NCBI GenBank assembly: GCA_963662175.1
Contig: OY759223.1
Span: 19,631,460 to 19,695,459 of the forward strand
Direction of reading: 5' to 3'
DNA: 64,000 nt
Source of the DNA: Aradus depressus
Taxonomy: Eukaryota; Arthropoda; Insecta; Hemiptera; Aradidae
Part shown: positions 22,975 to 33,964 of the stretch, one piece after another
Layout of the letters: each line of letters starts with the position of its first letter
Numbering within the stretch: position 1 is the stretch's first letter
The notes under the pieces: model-generated
Seen by the model: the letters and a program-made list of their open reading frames with translations, nothing else
Database searches by the model: none
Told to the model about the DNA's origin: nothing
Translations under genes and position numbers: made by a program

Positions 22975-23300
22975 ACAGTGCTTGGTAGGTAGGTCAGGGC
23001 TGGGAGGTCTTCCACAGGACCGTTATGTACCAAATCGTACTTTGTACCAATTGGTAAAATAAATGCCTTCATTGAATCATCGGCTATGTACTTCCCCACT
23101 GTAAGACAACTAAGTTTTTGCACTCACTCTGAACCAATTTACCGATTTGGCTGAAAATATATAGGTATCTTCTTTAAATGATTATGTATATTTTTTGTCG
23201 ATATATTCATTCTATAGGGAGTTATCGATCACTGACATACAGGAACTTCCGGAGAAAAATCTAGATACAATTTACTATTAACTTCCCATATACTTCATAT
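22975..23300 (-). repeat. G-repeat copy, partial
   Basis: Minus orientation from ggctatgtacttccccactg to aacttcccatatacttcat. The middle units are reduced. Confidence 0.6.
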
Positions 23301-23607
23301 TGTGGGGAACTGTTTATACAACTCGATATTGTTTAACAAAATATTCTCATCCCCCCCCTATTTTCAATAGCCAGACAATTCCCCCTTCCCCACCACCACT
23401 TTCTCCAGAGGGTAGATGTAAGGATCACAATATTTCAAAATATATCGATATATGCCATCCCTAGGTAGGTGAGGGATCATAATCCGTTATGATTTCGATA
23501 CAAAATATCGATATGTTTTATTTGATGCGCATCCCCATTACATACCCTTTTATAACCAGGTCAGCAAATGGCCTCCCCCGTTCTAAATAGCCGGACGATT
23601 GTCTCCC

Positions 23608-23915
23608 CCACAGTAGATAGGTGAGTAGCCCCCGCTCACCCCAGTGGCTATGCGAATGGTTCCCACTCATCCCAGTAGATAGGCGAGTGGTCCCCGCTCA
23701 CCCAAGTAGATAGGCGAGAGGTCCCCCCTCACCCATAGGTAGGCGAGTGGTCCTCACTCACCCCCAGTAGTAAGACAAGTGGTTCCCACTCATCCCAGTA
23801 GATAGGCGAGTGGTCCTCACTCACCACAGTAGTAAGACAAGTGGTTACCACTCATCCCAGTAGATAGGCGAGTGGTCTCCGCTCACCCAAGTAGATAGGC
23901 GAGTGGCTCCTCAAA
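23608..23915. repeat. 36-bp degenerate minisatellite
   Basis: Eight or more units around agtagataggcgagtggtcc + ccgctcaccc, each 33-38 bases. A variant unit (agtagtaagacaagtggtt) alternates with the standard unit in the middle. Confidence 0.85.
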
Positions 23916-24200
23916 GATGGTGACCCAGATGAGAGTCAAGGCCGTTCGAGGACCTCAGGCAGGTTTCTCTTTCCCATCCCCCCCCCACCACAGCCTCCTT
24001 TCCCACACTTAGCAGACGTCATCAATTGTCAAACCGGACGGCATTAGTTAAAACAATTTAACAAACTTCGCCAAATATAAAATACAAACAAAATCAAATA
24101 AGCTTTTGCTCTCCCACTAAAACCAAACTATCGATTTGGCTAAAAATCAATATCTTCATTCCTCTGGTCCTCCACTTCCCTTTGTCCCTATTTATTTATA

Positions 24201-24730
24201 TACTAGCAGTAATACCCGGCGTTGCCCGGGGAACTTTGACTTTTCTCCCAATATCTCCTATAAGGCTATTCAGTTCCTCGACAGTACATTCATGATGTAA
24301 TAATTTTCAATTATTCATACGGAATAAGGCTTATAGTCCTTCAACTGTAGTAACGCTAGCTTTGGAGCTAAAACTAATTTATTCAAAAAGATTTCTCATT
24401 AATCGTTGCAATGGTTTTCGAGTTACAAAGATTGCGTGAGTGGATGCTGGGATGGACCAGGGGTTGATTAAAAAATAGACCTTAACCTTCCGGTAGATAA
24501 AACTTATCTATTCAAAAAGATTCCTCATTAATCATTGCAGTGGTATTTGAGTTACGAAGATTGCGTGGGTGGATGCTGGGATGGACCAGATATTGACATA
24601 TTGATAACACGCCTATAACCTTCCACAGACGATGACGAACAAATTAAAAAAAAAATTAATCAAATCCATCAAGCCGTTCGTGAGTTATAGCGGTACAACG
24701 CACAGACATTTTCAGCTTTATATAAGTATA
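24201..24730 (+). repeat. Dispersed repeat E, copy 2
   Basis: Same order and boundaries as 21072-21590, roughly 90% alike by eye, ending gacattttcagctttatata. Bases 24730-25370 are AT-rich with nothing further identified. Confidence 0.75.
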
Positions 24731-25369
24731 TGATTATAATATTTATCATAATTTAAATTATAATTAATAACTGTATCTATAGAATTTATTAATAATATTA
24801 TTTGTGTACTAATCCATTTTTTAATAATTATTTATTAATTTTTTTTAGCATTATTATTATTGTTTATAGATAAGTACATACATTTATAAGCTATCTTGAT
24901 ATATACATTCATATGACGTATCCTATTACCATTATTATTAGTATCAACGCGAGTATGTAAATGCTTTTCGACATAGTTTAAAGTATAGATTGTCATTCTA
25001 TTTGTTTAAAAACCATAAGGTCATTTATTTGAATGCAGTTAGTTGAGAAAGTTAAAAATCTTCCTTCCTGAAGATTGAGAACGGTTGACAGCTCAGCAAT
25101 CTACTGCAACCATAAGCACTTTTAGTAAATGTGTTTAGTTGTCAGAATGTCAAATCAAAAGAACCTTATCGCTAACATTTTTTTTTTAGCTTTAAACATT
25201 CACCAAGATGTTGGCTGAATAACAAAAATGTTCAGGCAACACACGAATTTTAATGGTCCATTTTTTATATTAAAAATTAATTTTATTTGCAAATATTTGT
25301 TTAATGAATTTTTGCTTAGAGAATGCTTTTTATATTTATTATACATATAGTATAAGAAAATATTATATT

Positions 25370-25640
25370 TGTGCGAAAATCCGAGATCAAGTTTTCAACA
25401 GATTTTCACGTTTCAAGGTCGCCTGAACAAGATTGTCAGTGTGTACGTGATTGGAACATTGTGAGAACGATTGCAGCTGTGAAGTTACAATTTGAAATGA
25501 AAATGTCACAGTTCATTTTGACAGAAATCGGAAGAAAATTAAGACCAGTTTACTTCAGAGCCTAAGCACATTTTACAAAATACCTCTTATATTTATGACC
25601 TAATCAAAAATATCTTCAGATAAAATTTCTATAGAATAAT
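25370..25640 (+). repeat. Dispersed repeat F
   Basis: Blocks gagatcaagttttcaacag, gtgattggaa and gaagaaaattaagaccag recur in the same order at 61360-61640. The 64-codon frame inside is not supported. Confidence 0.5.
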
Positions 25641-25696
25641 GAAAGGCGTATTTCATATGAAGGAGATATCTCACTCAATGATGATCTCATTAATTA

Positions 25697-26010
25697 ATAG
25701 ATCTTGAGGGCGCTGGTAGCTCAGTGGTATGCGTGCTTGTCTTCTGAGCCTTTATCTGGGAGGTAAAACAAACTTAAGCAAGCCGTCCTTCGGATGGGAC
25801 GTTAAGCCATGGTCCCGACCCTGTACGATGTCAGGTACTCGTTAAAGACCCCTAATCTAGTTGAATAAAAATTTAGGGTAGGCAAAATTTAGGACTCCCA
25901 CAGTAGAGTCGGGCTCATGTCCATCAGAGTGACGAAAGAGCGCTCTGGTAGTAAGCGATATGACCTCGTAGTTAAAGCCCGGACATGAGTCATAAAACCT
26001 AACCTAACCT
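25697..26010 (+). repeat. SINE-A copy lacking the B box
   Basis: A box is present (tagctcagtgg), but the segment from the B box to the 'tatctgggagg' block is missing (cttctgag joined directly to cctttatctggg). Tail cctaacctaacct. The deletion removes half of the Pol III promoter, so this copy should be transcriptionally dead. Confidence 0.88.
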
Positions 26011-26254
26011 CTCACAGGTTGCCCTGTGTTCAAAAATGTCGTTTTGAAACCCATTCTACCCATTCTTTTAGACATTTTCTAGATTTACGTGAAAACGGTT
26101 AGTCCTATCGATAGCTTCGTTCTTACTAAAAATGTTCCTTATTACGTTCCCAATCGCTAATCTGTCCTCAGATTTGCGATAGAACCAATACGACAGAAAT
26201 ATAGCGCCCCAAAAAAATATAAAATACATTTCTATAGGAAATATTAAGTAATAT

Positions 26255-26335
26255 AAATGATTTTATGCCCCGGCCGGGTTTCGAACCCGAGATCTTGAAC
26301 TCAGTAAGAAAGCACGCATACTGAGCTATCAGCAT
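26255..26335 (-). repeat. SINE-A head only
   Basis: tRNA-like head with B box (RC of gggtttcgaacccgag) and a damaged A box (tgagctatcagc). It could be mistaken for a tRNA, but it lacks a proper acceptor stem and matches the SINE head. Confidence 0.7.
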
Positions 26336-26946
26336 GAAAGATTTATTGTTTATTTTTTGAATTGGGTGCTTAGAAAACTTTAAATTCTGGTAAAAACTCC
26401 GACTACCGCAAAAAAAAAAAACTGCTTTTGACTAAATTCATGGTTTTGTAAAAATTGTTCATCCCTACGATTTGGAGGAGGCACGGTATTGACTTTATTG
26501 TGTGCGGTATTGTTTCATTTAGTGTGAGCAAAATTTATATCAGGATAAGTACACTTTCTCTCCCCCCCTCCTTAAATAGTTTCTGGCTACGCTACTGGAC
26601 TGGTCCAACAGGCTGACCCAATCTAAGCTGGTCAATTCACAGCTGGGCCTCCATAGCCTCCTTTCTCAGGATGTGAAACCTGCCCGGGTCGAGTGTAACC
26701 TTCCTGAACACACGAGGATTAGGAAATCACATCGGTATGAGACACCTGTTGATGTAAAATAATGACAAAGAAACACCTTAGCACACATTGAAGGGATCCG
26801 TAGATGAAGAATTACATAAGAAAGATTATTTCACAAGATGAAAACCAGGATCGCTAGTGGTTTCAGTTATTATATATAAATAGAGATGTATCTGAGTGCG
26901 TTGCACACATCACATAACCGAGCCTCGATAATACATGAAAAACAAG

Positions 26947-27020
26947 GGCGCCGGTAGCTCAGTGGTATGCGTGATTGCTTACTGAGCTAAAGATAGGGCC
27001 GAAGCCCGTAGTTTATTAGA
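26947..27020 (+). repeat. SINE-A head, truncated
   Basis: ggcgccggtagctcagtgg followed by a shortened remnant to ccgtagtttatta. A block that follows (27020-27105) reappears inverted at 32479-32559. Confidence 0.75.
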
Positions 27021-27224
27021 GATGTTTTCGCCAGAGATCTTGTGGAAGTTCATTGTAAATACTACTGAATAAAACACTTAGAACGAGTCAAAAATTCCAC
27101 TATATTTATATTAAAAAGACACAATATATTTCGCTGGTTAGAGCATTGTCAAGTGTACAGGTAGGGTTCAATCGATACCACAAAGTATCGATACTTTTAC
27201 TCCAAATGAAAAGTTTGTTAATTG

Positions 27225-27375
27225 AAATTTTTTTAAAACATACATGCACTTTCTTCAAAATTGCACGTCTTGAACTTTTGATATTTTTTTAGGGCCCTTT
27301 TCGAAAAACTACTATAGAAATCAAAATTTAGTAAAAGAAAAGAGATAAAATTTCTACAGGAAATGTGGTAATTTA
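27225..27375 (+). repeat. Dispersed repeat R
   Basis: Second copy of repeat R (ttcgaaaaactactatagaa; ttctacaggaaatgtgg). Confidence 0.6.
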
Positions 27376-27489
27376 TTGTTTATTTAATTATTATTAATTC
27401 AATTATTATTATCTATATTTTTATTTATTTATCATTTATTTAAGATTAAAAATTAAATCTCTTCTCTTTTTATTACCACAATATATATA

Positions 27490-28421
27490 CAGGGTGTCCA
27501 AAAAGTATGGAAACGGTCGAATTTCACGAAAATTTCAGGTCCAAATGCAAAAACAAAAAAACGAGTCCAATATTTTTTCAAAAGCTATTTAACGACACCA
27601 ATATCGACCCCCAGGGGGCAACTTTGAAAAGTTAAACGGGAACCCCTATTTTTTATTGCAGATTCGGGTTTCTTGCATAAAAATACGTAGGTTTTGTTCG
27701 AAACATTTTTCGCAATTATTGATGAAAAGTACTCAAATTTCGAAAATTAAATTTTCAAAAACAAAATCGCAGATACGCCGTTCGGTATGAATAATTCATG
27801 ATTGTAGGGTAGAAAAAAAACACGTGTCCAATATTTTTCTAAAAGCTCTCCAATGACACCAATATTGAAAGTACTGTGGGTGGGGCAGGGGCAGCTTGGA
27901 AAGTTAAACGGGATTAGATAATGTAGACAAAACATTATGTTATAAAGTAAGATTGGGACACGTCAAGTAGTTGAAGGGCATCAGTTTGAATATCTTATTA
28001 ATTAAGGAATCCGCCGTTATTACCTACGTGGTGAAAGGCAAGGGGCCTTACCTTAAACAAGCACCCCGACGGTGAGAGGCAAGGGGCCTCACATTAAGAG
28101 GTTTTTCTTCTTGAAATCGGGAAAAAACCTTATCATTACGATTACGACATGATCTGATGCAAATCGAGAGAAATGTTTCGAACAAAACTTACGTATTTTG
28201 ATGCAAGAAACCCGAATCTGCAATAAAAAATAGGAGTTCCCATTCAACTTTCCAAAGTTGCCCCCTGCCTCACCCACAGGGGGTTGGGTGGGGGGGGGGG
28301 GTCAACATTGGTGTCGCTAAATAGCTTTTGAAAAAATATTGGACACGTGTTTTTTTGTTTTTGCATTCGGACCTGAAATTTTCGTTAAATTCGACCGTTT
28401 CCATACTTTTTGGACACCCTG
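27490..28421. mobile_element. 932-bp TIR element (family T), no transposase
   Basis: Ends cagggtgtccaaaaagtatg and its complement, flanked by TATA on both sides. The inverted arms run about 240 bases each. The centre has no long open frame. The end sequence resembles that of the mariner element at 16746 in its first eight bases, so it may be a non-autonomous mariner-superfamily member. A second copy begins at 63726. Confidence 0.88.
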
Positions 28422-28734
28422 TATATATAATTTATTTTTATTTATTATTATAATTTATTATTTGTATTGATTTGTATTTATTAATTATTTATTTGTACAT
28501 TTTAATTAATTAATTAATCCCAATTAAATTAAATAATACAGATATTGATTAGGTAAAATAATTAAAACTACATAAAAAAACTTGTCTGTAAATGGAAGTG
28601 ATTGAAATGATGTAAGAAACGGGTGGGCAGACGTGAGAAGTGTCGTCTGGTCCAAGAAGAATGTTCCCACGGTACAACTATGGGAGTACTTTGGGCATCA
28701 ATATCTCTACGCCAACGATTTTCTTCTTATTAAG

Positions 28735-28985
28735 AAATGAACTTCCCCAGAGCGAAGTAATTATCTAAGTTTTCGCTCTCCCTCTGAATTCAATCAATCT
28801 AATTTGGTTGAAAATTAAAAAGTGTCTTATTCAGGAATTTTTATATTCTTATACTAAATTTCGTGTTTATATATTTATATCGCTATTAGGGTTTTTGAGT
28901 AGAACCCTCAACTTCTGCTTTCCCATTCCCCTTTGATCTATTTGGTTGAAAATCATTAGGTGTCGTTCTTTATGTGATTTTGGAT
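28735..28985 (-). repeat. G-repeat copy
   Basis: Minus orientation (gaacttccccagagcgaag; aagttttcgctctccctctg). It stops where the pogo-B element begins and resumes at 29662. Confidence 0.7.
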
Positions 28986-29003
28986 ACATGTATAAAATTT
29001 TGA

Positions 29004-29661
29004 CGTCGAACCTCGATAAGTCGAAAACCTCCAAAACTCGAAAAAAAGTTTTGTTCCTTTCCATTCAAGCCCCAAAACCTCCATTACTCGAAATCTCAAC
29101 CCTCTATTAGTCGAAATAATCAGTGAATCCCTACAAGCCATTTTGGTACATATTTGCCCTCTATAACTCGAAAAAAAAATTGGACCTCTGTATCTCGAAC
29201 ATAGTAATGTTTTATTTTACAACCTTTACAACTCGATTATTTAAAACTTATTACCTCTGTAGCTCGAAGAAAAATAAGTTACCGACTTCAAGAATTTGCC
29301 GACAATGTACACCATTGTTTCTTAGAAAACAATTTAGGAGTATACAATAAATAGGATTACCAATTATCTAAAGCAAAAAAAATTACTGACTTTTTTTAAT
29401 ACCTACATATACTACGTATTTTTTATTTTAAGGATGTTTTGAAATAATGTTGATTTATAATAAATATAAATATGTTTGTTACCTCTGTAACTTGAATTTT
29501 TATTTATTTCACCTCTCTAACTCAAAATTAGTTAGAATGAATCTAAACCTCTACAAGTCGAATCAAAATCCGCCTAAGTCGAAATCCTCCATAAGTCGAA
29601 AACTCTATAACTCGAATTTTTTGGCGTCTCCCAAAATGTTCGACTTATAGAGGTTCTACTG
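29004..29661. mobile_element. pogo-B miniature element, left end damaged
   Basis: About 95% like the copy at 33965-34642, but the first ~17 bases of the left TIR are missing. The right TIR (gaggttctactg) is intact and followed by TA. Contains the iterated tcgaa motifs described for the second copy. The short open frames are shadows. Confidence 0.88.
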
Positions 29662-29942
29662 TAATTGGTCAGAAACGGAAAATAAATTTAAAAAAATGTT
29701 TTTCAGTCTGTCTGTGGACACGATAACTTCCGATAGAATGAATAAATAGACACGAAATTGCATATGTGTACACAGAACCTCTAAAGGACAAAACGTATCG
29801 ATATTCAGCCCAATCGGCCAATGTAGAGTGGGGGGTTTAAGGGGACTTAAACCATTAGGTTATTAAACTGTCGATGTAACGAATGGATGACCATGAAATT
29901 TAGTAAGAAGATTCAAAAGGGGAAGACACCTATTGAATTTCG
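29662..29942 (+). repeat. G-repeat, interrupted copy
   Basis: Runs from attggtcagaaacgg through the cgataacttccgatagaat unit up to the SINE at 29943. The next G-repeat sequence after the SINE is only a few bases. Confidence 0.65.
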
Positions 29943-30293
29943 GGGGCGCCGGTAGCTCAGTGGTATGCGTGCTTGACTTCTGAGCTCAAGGTTGTGGGTT
30001 CGTAGCCCGACCGAGGCCCTTAGTTTATTTTATCTGGGAGGTAAAATAAACTTAAGCACGCCGTCCTTCGGATGGGACGTTAAGCGATGGTCCCGAGCCT
30101 GTACGATGTCAGGTACTCGTTAAAGACCCCTACCCTAGATGAATAAAAAATTTAGGGTAGGAAAAATTTAGGACTCCCACAGTAGAGTCGGGCTCATGTC
30201 CACCAGAGTGACGAAAGAGCGCTCTGGTAGTAGGCGATATGACCTCGTAGTTAAAGCCCGGGCATGAGTCATAAAACCTAACCTAACCTAACC
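29943..30293 (+). repeat. SINE-A reference copy, 351 bp
   Basis: Complete: A box tagctcagtgg, B box ggttcgtagcc, body, and tail cctaacctaacctaacc. Perfect 13-base duplication ctattgaatttcg (29930-29942 and 30294-30306). A good type copy for the family. Confidence 0.95.
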
Positions 30294-30614
30294 CTATTGA
30301 ATTTCGACAAAAGCAGGAGCAGAAGGAATGAAACGGAAAATGAATACCTATTAAAGACAGGAAGTTCTAGAAATCTGGCACAATTTTGGGCCAAATGTAA
30401 ATAATATCTTCTATATTTTTTTTTGTTATCTAAATAACTTCATGATGAATACAAAAATGTACAATAAAATCAGTTATTATTAGAACTTTAGAAATTCAAA
30501 ATCGAAAGTGCCTCGCCCTATGCATCGACCGAATGGCATGTGGGCATATTCGAGAGTTGAGTGTCAAAAATGATAAATTTCTCTTGAATAAAATGTCAAC
30601 AATATGAAAGGTTA

Positions 30615-30955
30615 CAGACCATTCTACTTTCCCAGGTGTACGAGAAGTTATACAATTGATCAGAAATTCGATGTCAAGTTTTCACCGAAATTTCCTTTTT
30701 TTTATGTGTTTGTAATCGACACGAAATTTCATATGTGAAAACATGACCCGATAAGACCTATCAATTTTCAACAAAAGGGGAGGGGAGATCAGAAGTGGAG
30801 CTCAAACTCGTAACTCAAAAACCCAAAAACTAACGGATCAACACGAAATTAAATATGATGATTCAGAACTCCCTGAGTGAGATATCTATTGATTTTCAAT
30901 GAAATTGTTGTTTTGGGTTTAGGGGGAGAGCGAAAACTTAGCAATTAGACTATTT
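30615..30955 (+). repeat. G-repeat copy
   Basis: From ctttcccaggtgtacgagaag through two units to aggggagagcgaaaacttag. A minus-oriented end fragment follows at 31005-31125. Confidence 0.65.
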
Positions 30956-31129
30956 TTTATTCATTTAAATTTAAGAGATTTTCTTCCACATACATAAAAA
31001 AAATTCGGTGAATCAATGTACTTTGCGCGAACTAACTAATTTTTTCGATCTCTCTCTGAAATTTGGTTGAAAATCAGGGACTTCTGATTCCTTATACTGA
31101 ATTTCGTGTTGATACATTCTTTAGGGCAT

Positions 31130-31612
31130 CCCAGAAGCCCTAAGGAAAGGGCGAGTAACCGCCTCGAAATATCGTCGGGATAGAAGACACCTCTGGAAGA
31201 AATTCCCTAAAAATAAGTACATTCAAGCCTCCCAGAAGCCTAAATAAGGGAGTATAACAGCCCCGAAATATCGTCGAGACCTGAGGAAGAAATGCCGCAC
31301 AGATAAGAACCTTCTAGCCTCCCAGAAGCCTAAATAAGGGCGTATAACAGCCCCGAAATATCGTCGTGACCTGAGGAAGAAATGCCGCACAGATAAGAAC
31401 CTTCTAGCCTCCCAGAAGCCTAAATAAGGGAGTATAACAGCCCCGAAATATCGTCGTGACCTGAGGAAGAAATGCCGCACAGATAAGGACCTTCTAGCCT
31501 CCCAGAAGCCTAAATAAGGGCGTATAACAGCCCCGAAATATCGTCGTGACCTGAGGAAGAAATGCCGCACAGATAAGAACCTTCTAGCCTCCCAGAAGCC
31601 AAAGGAACACAT
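31130..31612. repeat. 90-bp tandem array with dimer structure
   Basis: Unit starts at 31228, 31318, 31408, 31498 and a partial one at 31588 (cctcccagaagcctaaataa). Units 1 and 3 read gggagtataac and units 2 and 4 gggcgtataac, giving a 180-base higher-order repeat. A diverged founder unit is at 31130-31227. The 131-codon minus frame is a by-product of 90 being divisible by 3. The array begins about 20 bases beyond the splice donor of the exon at 31635. Confidence 0.95.
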
Positions 31613-31634
31613 ATACACTGAATGGTTTACTTAC

Positions 31635-31742
31635 ATCAGGAATGCTGGAGACGGGAGAGCCAGGGGCAGCCTCGGACTTGCCCGGGCTGAGTCTGGCTGG
31701 AAAGCTGAGGGTCTTGGTCCATTGACTGAAGCTCCGAACCAT
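31635..31742 (-). CDS. Candidate first coding exon of the Traf4-like gene
   Basis: Minus strand. ATG at 31742 in a good context (ccaacATGG), 36 open codons, then donor gat/gtaagt at 31634. The peptide starts MVRSFSQWTKTLSFPARLSP, is rich in Ser and Pro and looks like a disordered N-terminus. The sequence is much richer in G and C than its surroundings. The exon ends in phase 0 and the TRAF-like exon at 1340-1435 starts in phase 0, so they can be spliced in frame. No other exon candidate of equal quality lies between them on this strand. Upstream, 31743-31900 is CT/GA-rich and may be 5' UTR with the promoter nearby. Linking the two exons is inference; the exon itself could belong to another gene. 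Confidence 0.55.
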
Positions 31743-31900
31743 GTTGGAGAAAGGCTGGAACACGACTGAACCTGGACAACCGTCAGTTCACACTACCCCC
31801 ACCTCCTCTGGACATCTGTTGTCAAGAGGGAGAGGGCAGGTTTAAAGGGACATCTCTCCCCCTCTCCCTACATTCCACCTCTTCAACGTCCTTGGGTGTC
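31743..31900 (-). promoter_or_regulatory. Possible 5' UTR / start region of the minus-strand gene
   Basis: GC-richer, purine/pyrimidine-skewed sequence directly upstream of the ATG at 31742. It includes a ttcagtcg word resembling the arthropod initiator. No TATA box was recognised. Weak evidence. Confidence 0.2.
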
Positions 31901-31994
31901 CTCAGGTATTTGAACAATAAAGGTTGAACCTTATGGTAACCACCTCACAAGTTAAGGTGCTCAACGTAGTGGCGGAAGAAGGAAAAAAATAGGG

Positions 31995-32420
31995 GGTTTA
32001 GAGGAGGGGGCTCAACTCAAAAAGTCTAATAATAATAATAATAATAGTCTTTATTTCTGACCGTCTGAGGGGTTATCTTTTCTATTTCTACTCACACATA
32101 TATAAAAGTGACAAAATAAAAAAATTCAAATACAAATACAAATGCAGTAATTTACAAAATTAAATTAAATGATCCTTCTTAAAAAACTAACAAAAAATAA
32201 GAAGAAAAAAAAAAAATCTTGCTGTTTATGTATCATTAATAATTAAATTCTGAGACTAGCTCAAATCTATAATTCCAGGCGGCTTTGCAATAGTTAATTA
32301 AACTTTTGTAATTTCGTCCATTTACCTGTTCAATAAACTGAACATAGCTTAACTGTGCTTTACTAAAATAGATAAGACGAAATTCTTTTAGATGGGGCAT
32401 ACGGCAATAAAGTGAAACAC
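31995..32420 (-). pseudogene. LINE fragment, C-terminus of ORF2
   Basis: Minus strand, ending in (TAA)n. It encodes ...CNNNKQDEDVFHFIAVCP then, after a one-base frameshift, LKEFRLIYFSKAQLSYVQF... to a stop: the His/Cys tail motif of non-LTR polyproteins. Different family from 13180-13815. Confidence 0.65.
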
Positions 32421-32694
32421 ATCTTCATCTTGCTTGTTATTATTACACATGGAATATAGTGGAATTTTTTGACTTGCTCTAAGTGTTTTTATTCAGTAGT
32501 ATTTACAATGAACTTCCACAAGATCTCTGGCGAAAACATCTCTGATTGTTTTCCCATTCATATGACATCATTCGACCAGAAGAGCCATCAAGCCCACACT
32601 GTAATTGGACGGATGTTTTCACCTTATTGGGTGCCTCTCAGAAGGATCACATTGTCAGATAACCGTATTCCGTTATTCCTACGTAGATCCTTTC

Positions 32695-32760
32695 ACTTTC
32701 CCAGTTATACCAAGTATAGGGGAAGTTATGTCATCAGTCAGAAATTCAATGTTGAGTTTT
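32695..32760 (+). repeat. G-repeat 5' start, interrupted by a LINE
   Basis: cagttataccaagtatagggg to aaattcaatgttgagtttt. The same 19 bases restart at 34936, after the LINE fragment, and the repeat goes on to 34990. Confidence 0.75.
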
Positions 32761-32907
32761 AATAATAATAATAATAATTTTTATTGTTTAAAGGGATCAA
32801 CCCTATACAATTGAGTCAGTGACCATTACTTTTACAATATTAACATAATAATGAGACATATAAAGGAATACACATATAAAACAATAATGACACATATAAA
32901 GGAAACT

Positions 32908-33258
32908 GAGGGCGCCGGTAGCTCAGTGGTAAGCGTGCTTGACTTCTGAGCTCAAGGTTGTGGGTTCGAAACCCGACCGAGGCCCTTAGTTTATTTTATC
33001 TGGGAGGTAAAATAAACTTAAGCACGCCGTCCTTCGGATGGGACGTTAAGCGATGGTCCCGAGCCTGTACAATGTCAGGTACTCGTTAAAGACCCCTACC
33101 CTAGATGAATAAAAATTTAGGGTAGGCAAAATTTAGGACTCCCACAGTAGAGTCGGGCTCATGTCCAACAGAGTGGCGAAAAAGCGCTCTGGTAGTAGGC
33201 GATATGACCTCGTAGTTAAAGCTCGGGCATGAGTCATAAAACCTAACCTAACCTAACC
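32908..33258 (+). repeat. SINE-A full-length copy with four CCTAA units
   Basis: B box variant ggttcgaaacc, longest tail in the window. Perfect 13-base duplication tataaaggaaact (32895-32907 and 33259-33271). Confidence 0.95.
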
Positions 33259-33964
33259 TATAAAGGAAACTTTAACAAACTAAATAAATAACAGAAATAA
33301 ATAAAAAAAGTATAAATAAAATAAGTAATTACAAATTGATAACTAGGTGTGCAATACATTCTGCTGTTTGCAAAAACTGAGCTGAGTCAGGCATATCTGT
33401 ATAAAAAACTCAGTTAATGTTTTAATAATTATCAGTAATTTCTCACCTTGTAAGTTCTTTATGAATATATTAATAATTTAAATAGATTTCAATTGAATTC
33501 AATGGATTTTTTCTAGCCTTTTTGTAGACAACAACAGCTGTGAATATTTTTATCGAAAAAAAGTCTAAGTTTGTACGTTAGAACACTGAAACGAACGGCT
33601 CAAAAAAAGTGGTATCCGATGGTAAACCGAAAAACGCTTCGCCCGGATTTTTACATTTGAAATCGAAAAATTATATTTTGCGCGAGAATTTTATCTCTCA
33701 ATTGATTTCAATGGGGATTTCGTTTTTCGGTGATTATTCCTCCGTGGTATGTTTGATTTCAGATTTTTTTAGTAGTAAACCATTGTCACCGTGTCCACTA
33801 TCATCATGGCAAATTTCAATGTGATCGGTAAAGGGGTTTAGGAGGAGTACGAGTACAACGAAATACATGAGTCGCCTAAGAAAGAGCTTCGTAAACTCAG
33901 CTCAATAATAATGGAACGAAGACAGTAAATATGGAGTGGGATGTAGTTAATGAATATCAATATA

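Noticed and set aside
23608..23915. CRISPR-like array
   Set aside because: Units are direct degenerate repeats without unique spacers, in a eukaryotic setting; it is a minisatellite.
26255..26335. Possible tRNA gene
   Set aside because: Has A- and B-box-like text, but matches the SINE-A head, lacks a proper acceptor stem and has a damaged A box.
31223..31618. 131-codon minus-strand frame of 30-residue repeats
   Set aside because: By-product of the 90-bp array; no start context, domain or splice support, and it overlaps the presumed intron.
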